This document shows positions 16,444-25,478 of a stretch of 59,363 nucleotides of DNA, in pieces. Below the pieces are notes generated by a model. It worked only from the letters and a program-made list of their open reading frames with translations. It was not told the origin of the DNA and did not search any database. The stretch's first letter is position 1; every line of letters starts with the position of its first letter. Source of the stretch: an uncultured Mycoplasmatota bacterium (lineage in GTDB: Bacteria; Bacillota_I; Bacilli_A; RF39; UBA660); NCBI GenBank assembly GCA_900549325.1, contig UROI01000005.1, forward strand, positions 1-59,363. Reading direction: 5' to 3'. The translations under genes were made by a program, and so were the position numbers.

Positions 16444-17601
16444 ATGAAGTTTGTGGAACTTTCAAGTAGTGAGTTTGAAAAAGCAAGTAATAATTTTTCT
16501 GGTAGTAGTTTTTATCAGAGTTATGCTTGGGCTAAAATAAAGGAACTTACGGGATGGAAACATTATTTTGTTGGAGTGTTAAAAGATAATAAATTAGTAG
16601 CTATATCTTTAATAATTGGTAAAAAGGTATATTTTGATAAATATTTATATTATGCTCCAAGAGGGGTACTACTTGATTATAATGATACTGAATTACTTAG
16701 TTTTTTTACTAAGAAAATAAAGAAGTTTTTGATAAAGAAGAAAGGTGTAGTATTAAAGATAGATCCTTTTATTGAATACCAAAAGCATGATAATTATGGT
16801 AATGTTATTGGAGACTTTTGTAATAGACAAGTTATAGATAATTTGATTAAGTTAGGCTATAAACATCATGGTTTTACTACGGGTTATACGGACGAGATAC
16901 AACTTAGATGGAGTTATTATTTGGATATTAATAGAAGTATGGAAGATATTAAAAAAGGTATGGATCAGAGATGCAGAAGATGTATTAGAAAATATGAGAA
17001 ATATCCATTAGAACTTGCTATAATTGATAATAATGATATTAGTGATTTTAAGGATGTTATGCAAAGTACAGCGAATAGGCAGAATCATTTTGATAGATCG
17101 GTAGAATATTATAAGAACTTGAATAATCTTTTAGGAGAGAGAAGTCTTCTTACTATTATTTATTTAGATAGGGATAAATATTTAAAAGAGTGTACTAATG
17201 ATAAACTATATGATATAGTTATGAATGATAAGAGAGAGAAGATACCGATAAGTGCTGGAGTATTTATTTTTGATAAAGATAGATTAAACTATGTTTATGG
17301 TGGAACATACAAGGAATATATGCCTTTAATGGCCCAGTATAAAATGCAAATGGAAATGATTAAATTAGCTATGGAAAAAGGATTACCAATATATGATTTT
17401 GGTGGTATAAGCGGTAACTTTACTCCTGGTAGTGAAAACTATGGTGTCTATGAATTTAAAAGAGGATTTGGTGGTAATGTTTTAGAGTATATTGGGGAGT
17501 TTGATCTAATATTGGATAAATTTGGTTATTATATATATGACATTGGTTATAAATTATATCGTAATACTAAAAAGGTAATAGCAAAAATATTAAGAAGATA
17601 A
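16444..17601 (+). CDS. FemABX-family peptidyltransferase (peptidoglycan bridge formation)
   Basis: 385 residues of the two-GNAT-domain Fem/Mur ligase family. These enzymes use aminoacyl-tRNA to add interpeptide-bridge residues to lipid II. Recognisable blocks are SSFYQSYAWAKIKELTGW, KYLYYAPRGVLLDY, MDQRCRRCIRKYEKYPL and the C-terminal YDFGGISGNFTPGSENYGVY followed by FKRGFGG. The helical tRNA-binding hairpin of the longer FemA is lacking, as in FemX. The first amino acid added cannot be told. It stands alone behind the TTAAG repeats. Confidence 0.92.
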   Translation: MKFVELSSSEFEKASNNFSGSSFYQSYAWAKIKELTGWKHYFVGVLKDNKLVAISLIIGKKVYFDKYLYYAPRGVLLDYNDTELLSFFTKKIKKFLIKKKGVVLKIDPFIEYQKHDNYGNVIGDFCNRQVIDNLIKLGYKHHGFTTGYTDEIQLRWSYYLDINRSMEDIKKGMDQRCRRCIRKYEKYPLELAIIDNNDISDFKDVMQSTANRQNHFDRSVEYYKNLNNLLGERSLLTIIYLDRDKYLKECTNDKLYDIVMNDKREKIPISAGVFIFDKDRLNYVYGGTYKEYMPLMAQYKMQMEMIKLAMEKGLPIYDFGGISGNFTPGSENYGVYEFKRGFGGNVLEYIGEFDLILDKFGYYIYDIGYKLYRNTKKVIAKILRR

Positions 17602-17639
17602 ATACATAGGTTTAAAACTTATGTATTTTTTGATATAAT
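17600..17639 (+). terminator. Terminator whose T-tract runs into a -10 box
   Basis: A 9-bp stem (17600-17608 with 17620-17628) is followed by T to 17631 and then directly GATATAAT (TATAAT 17634-17639), the -10 box for the next gene. It is one of four such fusions in the window. Confidence 0.75.
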
Positions 17640-17656
17640 ATAAATGTGATGTAATT

Positions 17657-18544
17657 ATGATATTAAACGTAAGTGGAAGAACTGATATAGTGGCTTTTTA
17701 TATTGAATGGTTTATGAATAGATATAAAGAAGGATATGTTATGGTAAGAAATCCTTTTAATTATCACTTAGTAAATGAAATATATTTTGAAGATGTTGAT
17801 TTAATAGTTTTTTGTACTAAGAATCCTCTTCCTATAATAGATAAAATAAAGGAGATAGATAAACCAATTCTTTTTCATATAACAATAACTCCTTATAATA
17901 AAGATGTAGAACCTAATGTTATAGATAAGAAAGATATAATTGAAGGAGTAAAAGAGTTATCTAAAATAATAGGAATAGATAATATATATATTAGATATGA
18001 TCCAATATTTTTAAGTGATAAATATAATATAGAATATCATATTAAGGCTTTTAATAAATTATGTACTATGTTAAATGGCTATGTAAAACATATTATAGTA
18101 TCATTTATAGATAATTATAAGAATGTTAGAAAGAATAATAATATTTTAAAAATAAAATCATTTACTAAAGAAGATTATAAGTTAGTAGGAGAGACTTTTA
18201 GTAGGATAGCAAGAGAAAATAATATGACAGTACAGACTTGTGCTGAAGAAGAAACACTAGAAGAATATGGTTTTGTTAAAGAAGAATGTTTATCTCATAC
18301 TTTAGCCTATAAGTTAACTGGTAAATCTTATAAGAGTTGGACTTCAAGAAAGAGCAAATATTGTAATTGTGTTAATATGGTCGATATTGGTGTGTATAAT
18401 AGTTGTAGGCATTTTTGTAAATATTGTTATGCTAATTATGATGAAAATAAAGTAATAGAAAATTATCATAATCATGATGCTAATTCTCCATTACTAATAG
18501 GTGATATAGAAGATAATGATATTATTAAAAGAAGATATAAATAA
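17657..18544 (+). CDS. DUF1848 family protein
   Basis: 295 residues. It starts with VSGRTDIVAFYIEWFMNRYK and has YVMVRNPFN and IVFCTKNPLPI, all characteristic of DUF1848, and a C-terminal cysteine cluster CNCVNM and CRHFCKYCYAN. The CxxxCxxC-like pattern resembles a radical-SAM or Fe-S site, but it is C-terminal and the family function is unknown. The start has only a weak Shine-Dalgarno. Confidence 0.9.
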   Translation: MILNVSGRTDIVAFYIEWFMNRYKEGYVMVRNPFNYHLVNEIYFEDVDLIVFCTKNPLPIIDKIKEIDKPILFHITITPYNKDVEPNVIDKKDIIEGVKELSKIIGIDNIYIRYDPIFLSDKYNIEYHIKAFNKLCTMLNGYVKHIIVSFIDNYKNVRKNNNILKIKSFTKEDYKLVGETFSRIARENNMTVQTCAEEETLEEYGFVKEECLSHTLAYKLTGKSYKSWTSRKSKYCNCVNMVDIGVYNSCRHFCKYCYANYDENKVIENYHNHDANSPLLIGDIEDNDIIKRRYK

Positions 18545-18555
18545 TATATTATGCT

Positions 18556-18655
18556 CACTACAAGCCTAATTATATTAGTCTTGTTAGTGTTATTTAGAGC
18601 CAATATTAATATATTGTCTCTAAATAAGTATCAACCATATATATCATATATAAGC
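18556..18655 (-). repeat. Paired-hairpin element, copy 4
   Basis: Hairpin A (18556-18589; C18565 opposite T18579) and hairpin B (18592-18625; C18600 opposite T18617) are followed by the tail TATCAACCATATATATCATA (from 18629). On the minus strand the mismatches read as A opposite G in a GAC/GGC context. Confidence 0.75.
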
Positions 18656-18679
18656 AAGAAATATATATTAAAATCATAC

Positions 18680-18715
18680 AAAGTAGATGAAATATTCTAC
18701 TTTTTTTGATATAAT
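18680..18715 (+). terminator. Terminator-promoter module, copy 1
   Basis: AAAGTAGA (18680-18687) pairs with TCTACTTT (18696-18703), followed by T to 18707 and then GATATAAT (TATAAT 18710-18715). The same 30-base hairpin recurs before 19960 and 21832. An ATG at 18687 inside the loop creates a false start for the downstream frame. Confidence 0.8.
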
Positions 18716-18746
18716 ATTTATATATAAAATTAGAGGGGGAGATATC

Positions 18747-19829
18747 ATGGAAAAAATGAATATAAAATGGAATTATACTAATAAAATAGTAAATGATTTA
18801 TTAAAAATAAATAGAGCAAGAGAAATTGTAGATTTATTAGAAATACCAGTATCTGTTGAAGAAGAGATAAAAAAAGAAACTATTGCTAAAAGAGTTCACT
18901 ATTCTACTAAAATAGAAGGAAACAGTTTGGATTTAAATACTGTAAAAGAGATAATTGAAAATGATAATAATTCACATGAAAGAAATGTTTTAGAAGTGAG
19001 AAATTACTATAATGCTTTAATGTATTTAAATAAAGAGGCAGATAATAATAATAGTATAACAGAAGACTTAATATTTAAAGTACATAACTTAGTGATTGGA
19101 AAGAACTTAAATACTAAAACAACATATCGTGACGGTCAAAATATAGTGGAAGATTCATTAACTAAGCAAATAGTGTATATGCCACCAGAAGCAAAAGATA
19201 TAAAAGTATTAATTAATCAAATGATAAAAGAGTTTGATAGTAAAACATCTAAAGATATTCCTGTACCTATAAAAGCTGGTATCATAGAGTATGAATTTGT
19301 TACTATTCATCCTTTTTGGGATGGCAATGGTAGAACATCTAGATTGCTTGCTAATTATATATTAAAAGCATATGGATATGACTTAAAGGGTTTTTATGTA
19401 ATGGAGGAGTTTTATGATAAGAACATAAATGATTATTATAATTCTCTACAAATGGGATTACATCACAATTTTTACTTTGGAAGAAAAGATGCTGATATAA
19501 CAGAATGGTTAGAATATTTTATTTCTACTATGGCAAATACTTTTGAGGCAGTTGGAAATAGAGTAAAAGAAATATATTTGAATAGTAAAGAAGGAGTAAA
19601 TATCTTAGATACACTAGACAAAAGAGAAAGATGGATAGCAAATTATATATTAAATAATGGTAAGATTAAGGCTAAAGATATAGCAAGTCATTTTAAGATA
19701 AGTCTGAATACAGCAAATAACTGGATTAAAGAATGGCTCGAAGATGGTTTTCTAGTTAGATATAATAACGAACAAATTAGAAATATTGATTATATTTTAA
19801 CTAAGAAATATCAAAAAAAAATAAAATAA
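18747..19829 (+). CDS. Fic-domain protein (predicted AMPylase) with inhibitory helix
   Basis: 360 residues. Core motif HPFWDGNGRTSR (His188 to Arg199) matches HxFx(D/E)GNGRxxR, so the enzyme should transfer AMP or another NMP to a protein hydroxyl. An upstream STKIEGN segment (Ser53-Glu57-Gly58) is the intramolecular inhibitory motif of class II Fic proteins, so activity is probably self-restrained. A C-terminal winged-helix-like region (IASHFKISLNTANNWIKEWL) could bind DNA or targets. The start at 18747 follows AGAGGGGGAG; the earlier ATG is in a terminator. Confidence 0.93.
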   Translation: MEKMNIKWNYTNKIVNDLLKINRAREIVDLLEIPVSVEEEIKKETIAKRVHYSTKIEGNSLDLNTVKEIIENDNNSHERNVLEVRNYYNALMYLNKEADNNNSITEDLIFKVHNLVIGKNLNTKTTYRDGQNIVEDSLTKQIVYMPPEAKDIKVLINQMIKEFDSKTSKDIPVPIKAGIIEYEFVTIHPFWDGNGRTSRLLANYILKAYGYDLKGFYVMEEFYDKNINDYYNSLQMGLHHNFYFGRKDADITEWLEYFISTMANTFEAVGNRVKEIYLNSKEGVNILDTLDKRERWIANYILNNGKIKAKDIASHFKISLNTANNWIKEWLEDGFLVRYNNEQIRNIDYILTKKYQKKIK

Positions 19830-19830
19830 G

Positions 19831-19873
19831 CCAAATTTAAGCCAAATTTAAGCCAAATTTAAGCCAAATTTTA
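19831..19873 (+). repeat. 11-bp tandem repeat (CCAAATTTAAG), about four units
   Basis: Three exact units (19831-19841, 19842-19852, 19853-19863) and a fourth imperfect one ending in CCAAATTTT. TTAAG recurs at 19837, 19848 and 19859 with the same 11-bp period as the predicted response-regulator sites. It lies just after the fic stop codon and upstream of a terminator-promoter module. Confidence 0.85.
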
Positions 19874-19895
19874 AAAAATATTTGATAAAAAATTT

Positions 19896-19931
19896 AAAGT
19901 AGATGAAATATTCTACTTTTTTTGCTATAAT
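19896..19931 (+). terminator. Terminator-promoter module, copy 2
   Basis: AAAGTAGA (19896-19903) pairs with TCTACTTT (19912-19919), followed by T to 19923 and GCTATAAT (TATAAT 19926-19931). It ends the fic transcript and starts the ABC operon. Confidence 0.8.
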
Positions 19932-19959
19932 GATTATAGATTATAGAAGGAGGCTAATC

Positions 19960-20871
19960 ATGGAATATATAATCGAAGTAAAAGATTTAGAAAAGAAATA
20001 TGGTAACTTTAAAGCATTAAATGATTTAAATATACATATTGAAAAGGGAAGTATATATGGACTAGTAGGTAAAAATGGAGCAGGTAAGACAACATTAATT
20101 AGATTGCTTTGCGGATTAGAAGAACCTACTGGTGGTACATATTCTATTTATGGAGTATCAAATAAAGATAAAGATATAAATAAAGAGAGAAAAAAAATAG
20201 GAGCAATTATTGAGTATCCATATTTATACTATAATATGAATGCTTATGATAATATAAAAGAAGTATATAAAATAAAAGGAATAGCTTCATACGAAGAAAT
20301 AGATAACTTATTAGATAGAGTTGGTTTGTTAAAAGAAAAAAATAAAAAAGTTAGAACATTCTCCTTAGGAATGAAGCAAAGATTAATGATAGCCTGTGCT
20401 TTAGTTGGTAATCCAGATTTATTAATATTGGATGAACCAATAAATGGCTTAGATCCAGAAGGTATAATAGAAATAAGAAAATTAGTATTAGATTTAAATA
20501 AGAAAAGTAATATAACAATAGTAATATCAAGTCATTATTTGGATGAACTATCAAAGATTGCTACTAATTATGGATTTATTGATAAAGGTCATATAGTAGA
20601 AGAAATAAGTTATGAAAAGTTAAACAATAAAATAAGCGAGAAAACAATAGTAAAAATAAAAAACATCTCTAAATTAACAAAATACTTAGATAACAATAAT
20701 ATAAATTATGAAAAAACTGGTAAAGAAGAAATTACTATATATGATAAAACAAATATACCTAAGTTTATAACAGAACTAAATAATAATAAAATAGAAATAG
20801 AGGATATTAAAGAAGAAAAGGATACATTGGAAAATTATTTTTTAAAGTTACTAGGAGGAGAAAATGAGTAA
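19960..20871 (+). CDS. ABC transporter ATP-binding protein, BcrA-like
   Basis: 303 residues. Walker A GLVGKNGAGKTT, signature TFSLGMKQRLMIACALVGNP and Walker B LLILDEPINGLDPEG, plus a C-terminal accessory domain of about 80 residues as in bacitracin/lantibiotic-type exporters. The start at 19960 follows AAGGAGG; the ATG at 19903 lies in the terminator loop. It overlaps the permease gene by eight bases. Confidence 0.92.
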   Translation: MEYIIEVKDLEKKYGNFKALNDLNIHIEKGSIYGLVGKNGAGKTTLIRLLCGLEEPTGGTYSIYGVSNKDKDINKERKKIGAIIEYPYLYYNMNAYDNIKEVYKIKGIASYEEIDNLLDRVGLLKEKNKKVRTFSLGMKQRLMIACALVGNPDLLILDEPINGLDPEGIIEIRKLVLDLNKKSNITIVISSHYLDELSKIATNYGFIDKGHIVEEISYEKLNNKISEKTIVKIKNISKLTKYLDNNNINYEKTGKEEITIYDKTNIPKFITELNNNKIEIEDIKEEKDTLENYFLKLLGGENE

Positions 20872-21685
20872 GTTAATAAAATCAGAATTATTTAGAATTA
20901 AAAATAGTGGTGCTTTTCTTAGTTCTATAATAATAATATTTATAATAACTATCTTTATTTGTATAACACAATATAATTATATTAATACGGATAATGTAAA
21001 AGTAGGATATGATATAATTTGGTTCTTTAGTGCATTTATAGGTTTCTTTATAGCAATATTTACTAGTTTACATGTAGGAAGCGATTTTTCGGATAGAACT
21101 ATTAATTATAAAATAATATCAGGTTATAGTAGACCTAAAATATATTTATCATATTTAATTACTTGTATAATTGAAGGATTAATATGTTTATTTATTTATA
21201 TGTTTATTATACTTATATTTGGTTTATTCTTCTTAGAACCTAGTGGACTTGGTACTATAGAAATATTAAAATTACTTGGAGAAGTTATACTTCTTACTAT
21301 ATCCTTTACTTCATTATTTACTTTATTGTCGGTTTTATTTGCAGATAAAACATTAACTGTAGTAATATCTACAATTATAGTATTTGGTTTATCAATTTTA
21401 TCATTTTTGATGTTAGAGCATTTAAAAGAACCAGAGTATGTAAATCAAACAATAATGGCTGACAATGGATTGGTTGTAGAAAGGGTAAAAAATGCTAAAT
21501 ATCTTACTGGAACTAAAAGAAAATTATACGAAGTGACTAATGATATATTACCTTCTTCAATAGCATGGAGAATATCTGATTTAAGTATTTTAAGTAGAAA
21601 ATATGTTGTATACTATATGATTGTATTTATAGTAAGTTGTAACTTAATAGGAATTAGTATACTAAATAAAAAACAACTTAGATAA
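20864..21685 (+). CDS. ABC-2 permease, BcrB-like
   Basis: 273 residues with six predicted transmembrane segments. It begins MSKLIKSELFRIKNSGAF, typical of permeases paired with BcrA-type ATPases, and contains SDFSDRTINYKIISGYSR in the first cytoplasmic loop. A strong Shine-Dalgarno GGAGGAG lies inside the ATPase gene. Self-protection against peptide antibiotics is possible, but no biosynthetic genes are near. Confidence 0.9.
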   Translation: MSKLIKSELFRIKNSGAFLSSIIIIFIITIFICITQYNYINTDNVKVGYDIIWFFSAFIGFFIAIFTSLHVGSDFSDRTINYKIISGYSRPKIYLSYLITCIIEGLICLFIYMFIILIFGLFFLEPSGLGTIEILKLLGEVILLTISFTSLFTLLSVLFADKTLTVVISTIIVFGLSILSFLMLEHLKEPEYVNQTIMADNGLVVERVKNAKYLTGTKRKLYEVTNDILPSSIAWRISDLSILSRKYVVYYMIVFIVSCNLIGISILNKKQLR

Positions 21686-21696
21686 AATAAATATTT

Positions 21697-21749
21697 GATA
21701 AGAAGACTATAGGCTTCTTATCACCTAATGAGATTATAAGCTCATTAGG
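21697..21749 (+). repeat. Paired-hairpin element, copy 5 (no tail seen)
   Basis: Hairpin A (21697-21722, 9-bp stem, A21706 opposite G21713) and hairpin B (21724-21749, 9-bp stem, A21733 opposite G21740), two bases apart. Confidence 0.75.
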
Positions 21750-21768
21750 AAATAAATAAAATTAATAT

Positions 21769-21804
21769 AAAGTAGATGAAATATTCTACTTTTTTTGATA
21801 TAAT
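21769..21804 (+). terminator. Terminator-promoter module, copy 3
   Basis: AAAGTAGA (21769-21776) pairs with TCTACTTT (21785-21792), followed by T to 21796 and GATATAAT (TATAAT 21799-21804) before the 828-residue protein gene. Confidence 0.8.
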
Positions 21805-21831
21805 GATTATATAAGAATAAGGAGTCTAACT

Positions 21832-24318
21832 ATGAAAAAGAAAAGAATATTACTAGGAGTAACAATACTAATATTATTAATAATAAGTAGTATATTAGTA
21901 TATTTATTAGTAATAAAAAAAGATAATAATAATATAGAAGAAAGACTAAATATAAATGAAGTAGTAACAATACCTAAAACAGATATATCAATAGGAGACT
22001 CTTTCTATCTAAAGAAAGAAGATAATAAATTAGTAGTATATGACTTTAATAATAAAAAGTTATCAGAACAAGAACTAGATGAAGATGACTTCTATGAAAT
22101 ATATAATAATAAATATATAATAATAAAAAATGATAAAAAAGCCTTAATAGTAGATCAAGATGGTAATGAAATAAAAGAAGGTACTTTTGCGATAACAGTC
22201 TATTCAAATAATAAAAACTATATAATAATAGATAATAAATTATATAATAGTAATATGGAAAAAGTATATGAACTTTCAGATAACTTACTTGTAGATAACT
22301 ATATAAATAATAAACTTTATAGTAGTAACATCATCAATAACATTCTTATATTAACATTTGAAAATAAAGATAATAATATGTTAATAGATTTAACTACTAA
22401 AGAAGTATTATATAAAGGTTATGATGATTACTTTCTATTTAATGAAAATAATGATACTATAGAATATATAGCTATAAAACAAAATGATACTTATGATATC
22501 TATAATATGAAGAATAAAGAAGTAGTAATATCTAATGTTAGTATCGATGAAAATTATATAATTACTAAAGATAATAAAAAGATGTATATATATAATAATA
22601 AAATATATAAAGATAATACTAAAATAAATAAAAAATATCATTTAAGTACTAAAGACTGTGAAGTAGGAGGTAAACTATTAGATAATAAAAATAATACTAT
22701 CGTAGATAAATGTATGCTTTATTATGAAGAAGTATTTAATAATATAATAATAGGTTCTAATATTAAAGAACAAATATTATATATAGATAATAAAGTAATA
22801 ACTAATGATTATGTATCTAAAGTAGGAGATTATATCGTAACTTATAATTATGATGAAGATGGAGTAGTAACTAAATATAAATTATATAATAGTAAAGGTG
22901 AAGAAAAAGATAAGAGTAATGAAGTATCTTATCTAGGTAATAATATTTATTTAGAGTATAATACTACTAACGGAACTTATATTATATTGGATAGTAATCT
23001 AAATAAAATAGTAGATAATATAAATAGTATAATCTGTCCTTATAAAAATTACTGTATAGTATCAGATGATAATCTAAATAAAACAATATATCGTGATGGT
23101 AAAGAAGTATCTAGTAATATATATGATGATATTACTATAGATAAAGATAAAATAATTGCTGTAGGTTTATTTAATACATATATTTATAGATTAGATACTA
23201 AAAAAGAAATAAACATAGATACCAAAGAAGAAGTAGAGATAAATATAGATGAAGTAATAGATAAATATAGACTAGATAGTATGAAAGATAAAATAAAAGA
23301 TAATGAAGAACTATTTAAAAAATATGCTTATATAGTAGAAAATAATAATAATTTATTAGAATATAAAAAACAAGTAATGGATATGTTTGATCTAATAGTA
23401 AGTAATAAAGAATACTTAAATGAATTAAGATTATTAAATAAATTAAAAGAATTAAATATTACTTATGCTGATGATTTAGGTACTGGAGTAGGAGCAACAT
23501 ATACTGATTATGGTACTAAAGTAAGTCTAAAAGAAAAAGATAATTATACTCTATATCATGAACTTACACACTTTGCTGACTTCTCATTTAATAATTACAA
23601 TAATATATATAATCTATATAATTGTAATAATAAGTATGAAGTAAAAAAAGGCTATGATAGTAGTTGCAGTCCAATATATATAGATACAAACTTTATAACT
23701 GAAGCAGGAGCAGAATTATATTCAGGAAAGTATTATACTCATGAACTAGAAGCATATGCACCAGCAGCATTAATACTAGAAGCATTAGAATATATATGTG
23801 GCACTAAAGAATTAAACGAATGGTTCTTTACTAGTGATGCTTACTTCAAAAAACTATGGTTAGAAGCTGGCTATACTACTGAAGAAACTGAAAAAATAAT
23901 AAATAGTTTATCAAATAGAACTAAAATATTATCTTCAGGTAATGATGATACTATCTTTATCATAGATACTTTAATTGATTTATATAAAATAAAAATAAGT
24001 GATAACTTTATGAATGATAATAAATTTAAATATATATTAAGATCATTAATAGATTATCGAAGAGACTTTACTACATCTAAATATAGTAGTGAATTAGATA
24101 TCATTGTAAATGAAAATAACACTATTACTAATGCATTAAATAATTCTTTTGATGGATATATACTATATAAAACATTTGGTGATTTAATAATAATAGATGG
24201 CAAAGAATATATATCATCACTTTGTTATAAAGGTAATGAAATAGGAGCGTTACTTATTGATTATGACTTTGATAATAATAAAGTGTTAAATTATAAGTAT
24301 ACACTAAGAGATAACTAG
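21832..24318 (+). CDS. Large membrane-anchored protein with C-terminal HExxH metallopeptidase-like domain
   Basis: 828 residues. One N-terminal transmembrane helix (about 5-27) is followed by roughly 470 residues of short repeating beta motifs (KLYNSKGEE, KMYIYNNKIYK, NKYIIIKNDKKALIVDQDG) that look like a WG-type or propeller-like repeat domain. A helical linker leads to LYHELTHFADF with His576-Glu577-His580, and the possible third ligand Glu624 in ITEAGAELYSG. Predicted extracellular zinc peptidase; the substrate is unknown. Cys-containing segments (DCEVGG, CNNKYEVKKG, SSCSP) are few but external. It starts an operon with the TraX and DUF1653 genes. Confidence 0.75.
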   Translation: MKKKRILLGVTILILLIISSILVYLLVIKKDNNNIEERLNINEVVTIPKTDISIGDSFYLKKEDNKLVVYDFNNKKLSEQELDEDDFYEIYNNKYIIIKNDKKALIVDQDGNEIKEGTFAITVYSNNKNYIIIDNKLYNSNMEKVYELSDNLLVDNYINNKLYSSNIINNILILTFENKDNNMLIDLTTKEVLYKGYDDYFLFNENNDTIEYIAIKQNDTYDIYNMKNKEVVISNVSIDENYIITKDNKKMYIYNNKIYKDNTKINKKYHLSTKDCEVGGKLLDNKNNTIVDKCMLYYEEVFNNIIIGSNIKEQILYIDNKVITNDYVSKVGDYIVTYNYDEDGVVTKYKLYNSKGEEKDKSNEVSYLGNNIYLEYNTTNGTYIILDSNLNKIVDNINSIICPYKNYCIVSDDNLNKTIYRDGKEVSSNIYDDITIDKDKIIAVGLFNTYIYRLDTKKEINIDTKEEVEINIDEVIDKYRLDSMKDKIKDNEELFKKYAYIVENNNNLLEYKKQVMDMFDLIVSNKEYLNELRLLNKLKELNITYADDLGTGVGATYTDYGTKVSLKEKDNYTLYHELTHFADFSFNNYNNIYNLYNCNNKYEVKKGYDSSCSPIYIDTNFITEAGAELYSGKYYTHELEAYAPAALILEALEYICGTKELNEWFFTSDAYFKKLWLEAGYTTEETEKIINSLSNRTKILSSGNDDTIFIIDTLIDLYKIKISDNFMNDNKFKYILRSLIDYRRDFTTSKYSSELDIIVNENNTITNALNNSFDGYILYKTFGDLIIIDGKEYISSLCYKGNEIGALLIDYDFDNNKVLNYKYTLRDN

Positions 24319-24327
24319 GAGGACAAT

Positions 24328-25071
24328 ATGAAAAAATTAAATTCAAATCACTTAAAAATAATAGCAATAATAGCTATGACAATAGATCATCTAGCAGATC
24401 TTTTATACCCTAATATGCAAAATAATATTGTACCTATAATATTACATGTTATTGGTAGATTGACTGCTCCTATTATGTTTTTCTTTATATGTGAAGGCTA
24501 TTATTATACTAAGAATCTAAAAAAATATATAACAAGATTATTTATCTTTGCTATAATATCACACTTTGCATATTGTTTTGCCTTTGGTATAAACTATATA
24601 CCATTTATTACAGGTAATGTCTTTAATCAAACTAGTATTATGTGGTCACTAGCTTGGGCAGTAGTAGCTTTATATGTAGCTAATGGTAATAATAAATTAA
24701 AAGAATATCAAAAATGGATATTAGTAATACTAATAAATATAATAGCTTTTCCTGCTGACTTTAGTTCAATAGCGGTAATGAGTATACTATCTATGTATTC
24801 CGCTAGAGGTAATTTAAATAAACAAATGAAAGCAATGATGTTATGGTTATCATTATATGCCTTGATATCATTTATCTTTGTAAATAAAACATATGGAATA
24901 ATATCTTTGTTTGCAGTACTAGTATATCCTCTTTTAAAAGAATATAATGGCGAAAGAGGAAAAATAAAATGGTTAAAATGGTTCTTCTATCTATATTATC
25001 CATTACATTTAGTATTAATAGGAATATTAAGAATAATACTATATGGTAATATACCAATATTATTTAGTTAA
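24328..25071 (+). CDS. TraX-family integral membrane protein (predicted acyltransferase)
   Basis: 247 residues, about seven transmembrane segments. Conserved family features: LKIIAIIAMTIDHLAD with the intramembrane Asp-His, IGRLTAPIMFFFICEGYYYT and a C-terminal FYLYYPLHLVLIGILR. TraX of the F plasmid acetylates pilin; chromosomal homologues in Bacillota are thought to acylate surface molecules. Nine bases after the metallopeptidase gene, with AGGAGG. Confidence 0.93.
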   Translation: MKKLNSNHLKIIAIIAMTIDHLADLLYPNMQNNIVPIILHVIGRLTAPIMFFFICEGYYYTKNLKKYITRLFIFAIISHFAYCFAFGINYIPFITGNVFNQTSIMWSLAWAVVALYVANGNNKLKEYQKWILVILINIIAFPADFSSIAVMSILSMYSARGNLNKQMKAMMLWLSLYALISFIFVNKTYGIISLFAVLVYPLLKEYNGERGKIKWLKWFFYLYYPLHLVLIGILRIILYGNIPILFS

Positions 25072-25103
25072 ATATAAAAAATATTAAGAGGTGAAAAATA
25101 TAT

Positions 25104-25349
25104 ATGAATAAAATAAAAATAAAAGGAATATATAAACATTTTAAAGGAGACCTATATCTAGTTGAAGACATAGCAATAAATAGTGAAACAGAAGAGGAAT
25201 ATGTTATATACAGAGCTTTATATGGAGATAATAAACTATATATAAGACCATATAATATGTTTATATCAGAAGTAGATCATCATAAATATCCGGAAATAAA
25301 ACAAAAATATAGATTCGAATTACAAAATATAAAAAGTGTAAAAAAATAA
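25104..25349 (+). CDS. DUF1653 domain protein
   Basis: 81 residues with the family pattern GIYKHFKGDLYLVEDIA, ETEEEYVIYRALYG and IRPYNMFISEV. Small SH3-like beta protein of unknown function, common in Bacillota and Proteobacteria. Likely the last gene of the operon. Confidence 0.9.
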   Translation: MNKIKIKGIYKHFKGDLYLVEDIAINSETEEEYVIYRALYGDNKLYIRPYNMFISEVDHHKYPEIKQKYRFELQNIKSVKK

Positions 25350-25424
25350 ATATAAAATATTAATATTAATAATGGCTGGCATTACATAACTTTTGGATAG
25401 TGACACTTTATTAGTATAAGTAAA

Positions 25425-25458
25425 AATAGAGGATTAGATCAATTTCTAATCCTCTATT
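25425..25458 (-). terminator. Terminator of the XRE regulator gene
   Basis: 13-bp perfect stem (25425-25437 with 25446-25458). On the minus strand it is followed by TTTTA, on the plus strand by A-rich sequence, so it mainly ends the leftward gene. Confidence 0.8.
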
Positions 25459-25478
25459 AAAATAATTAATATTACAAA

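Noticed and set aside
18687..18746. ATG at 18687 as the fic start, and likewise ATG at 19903 for the ABC ATPase
   Set aside because: Both are in the loop of the repeated terminator hairpin and upstream of the -10 box; strong ribosome sites lead to 18747 and 19960.
19831..19873. CRISPR array
   Set aside because: The 11-bp units are contiguous without spacers; no cas genes are present, and no other repeat-spacer pattern was seen.
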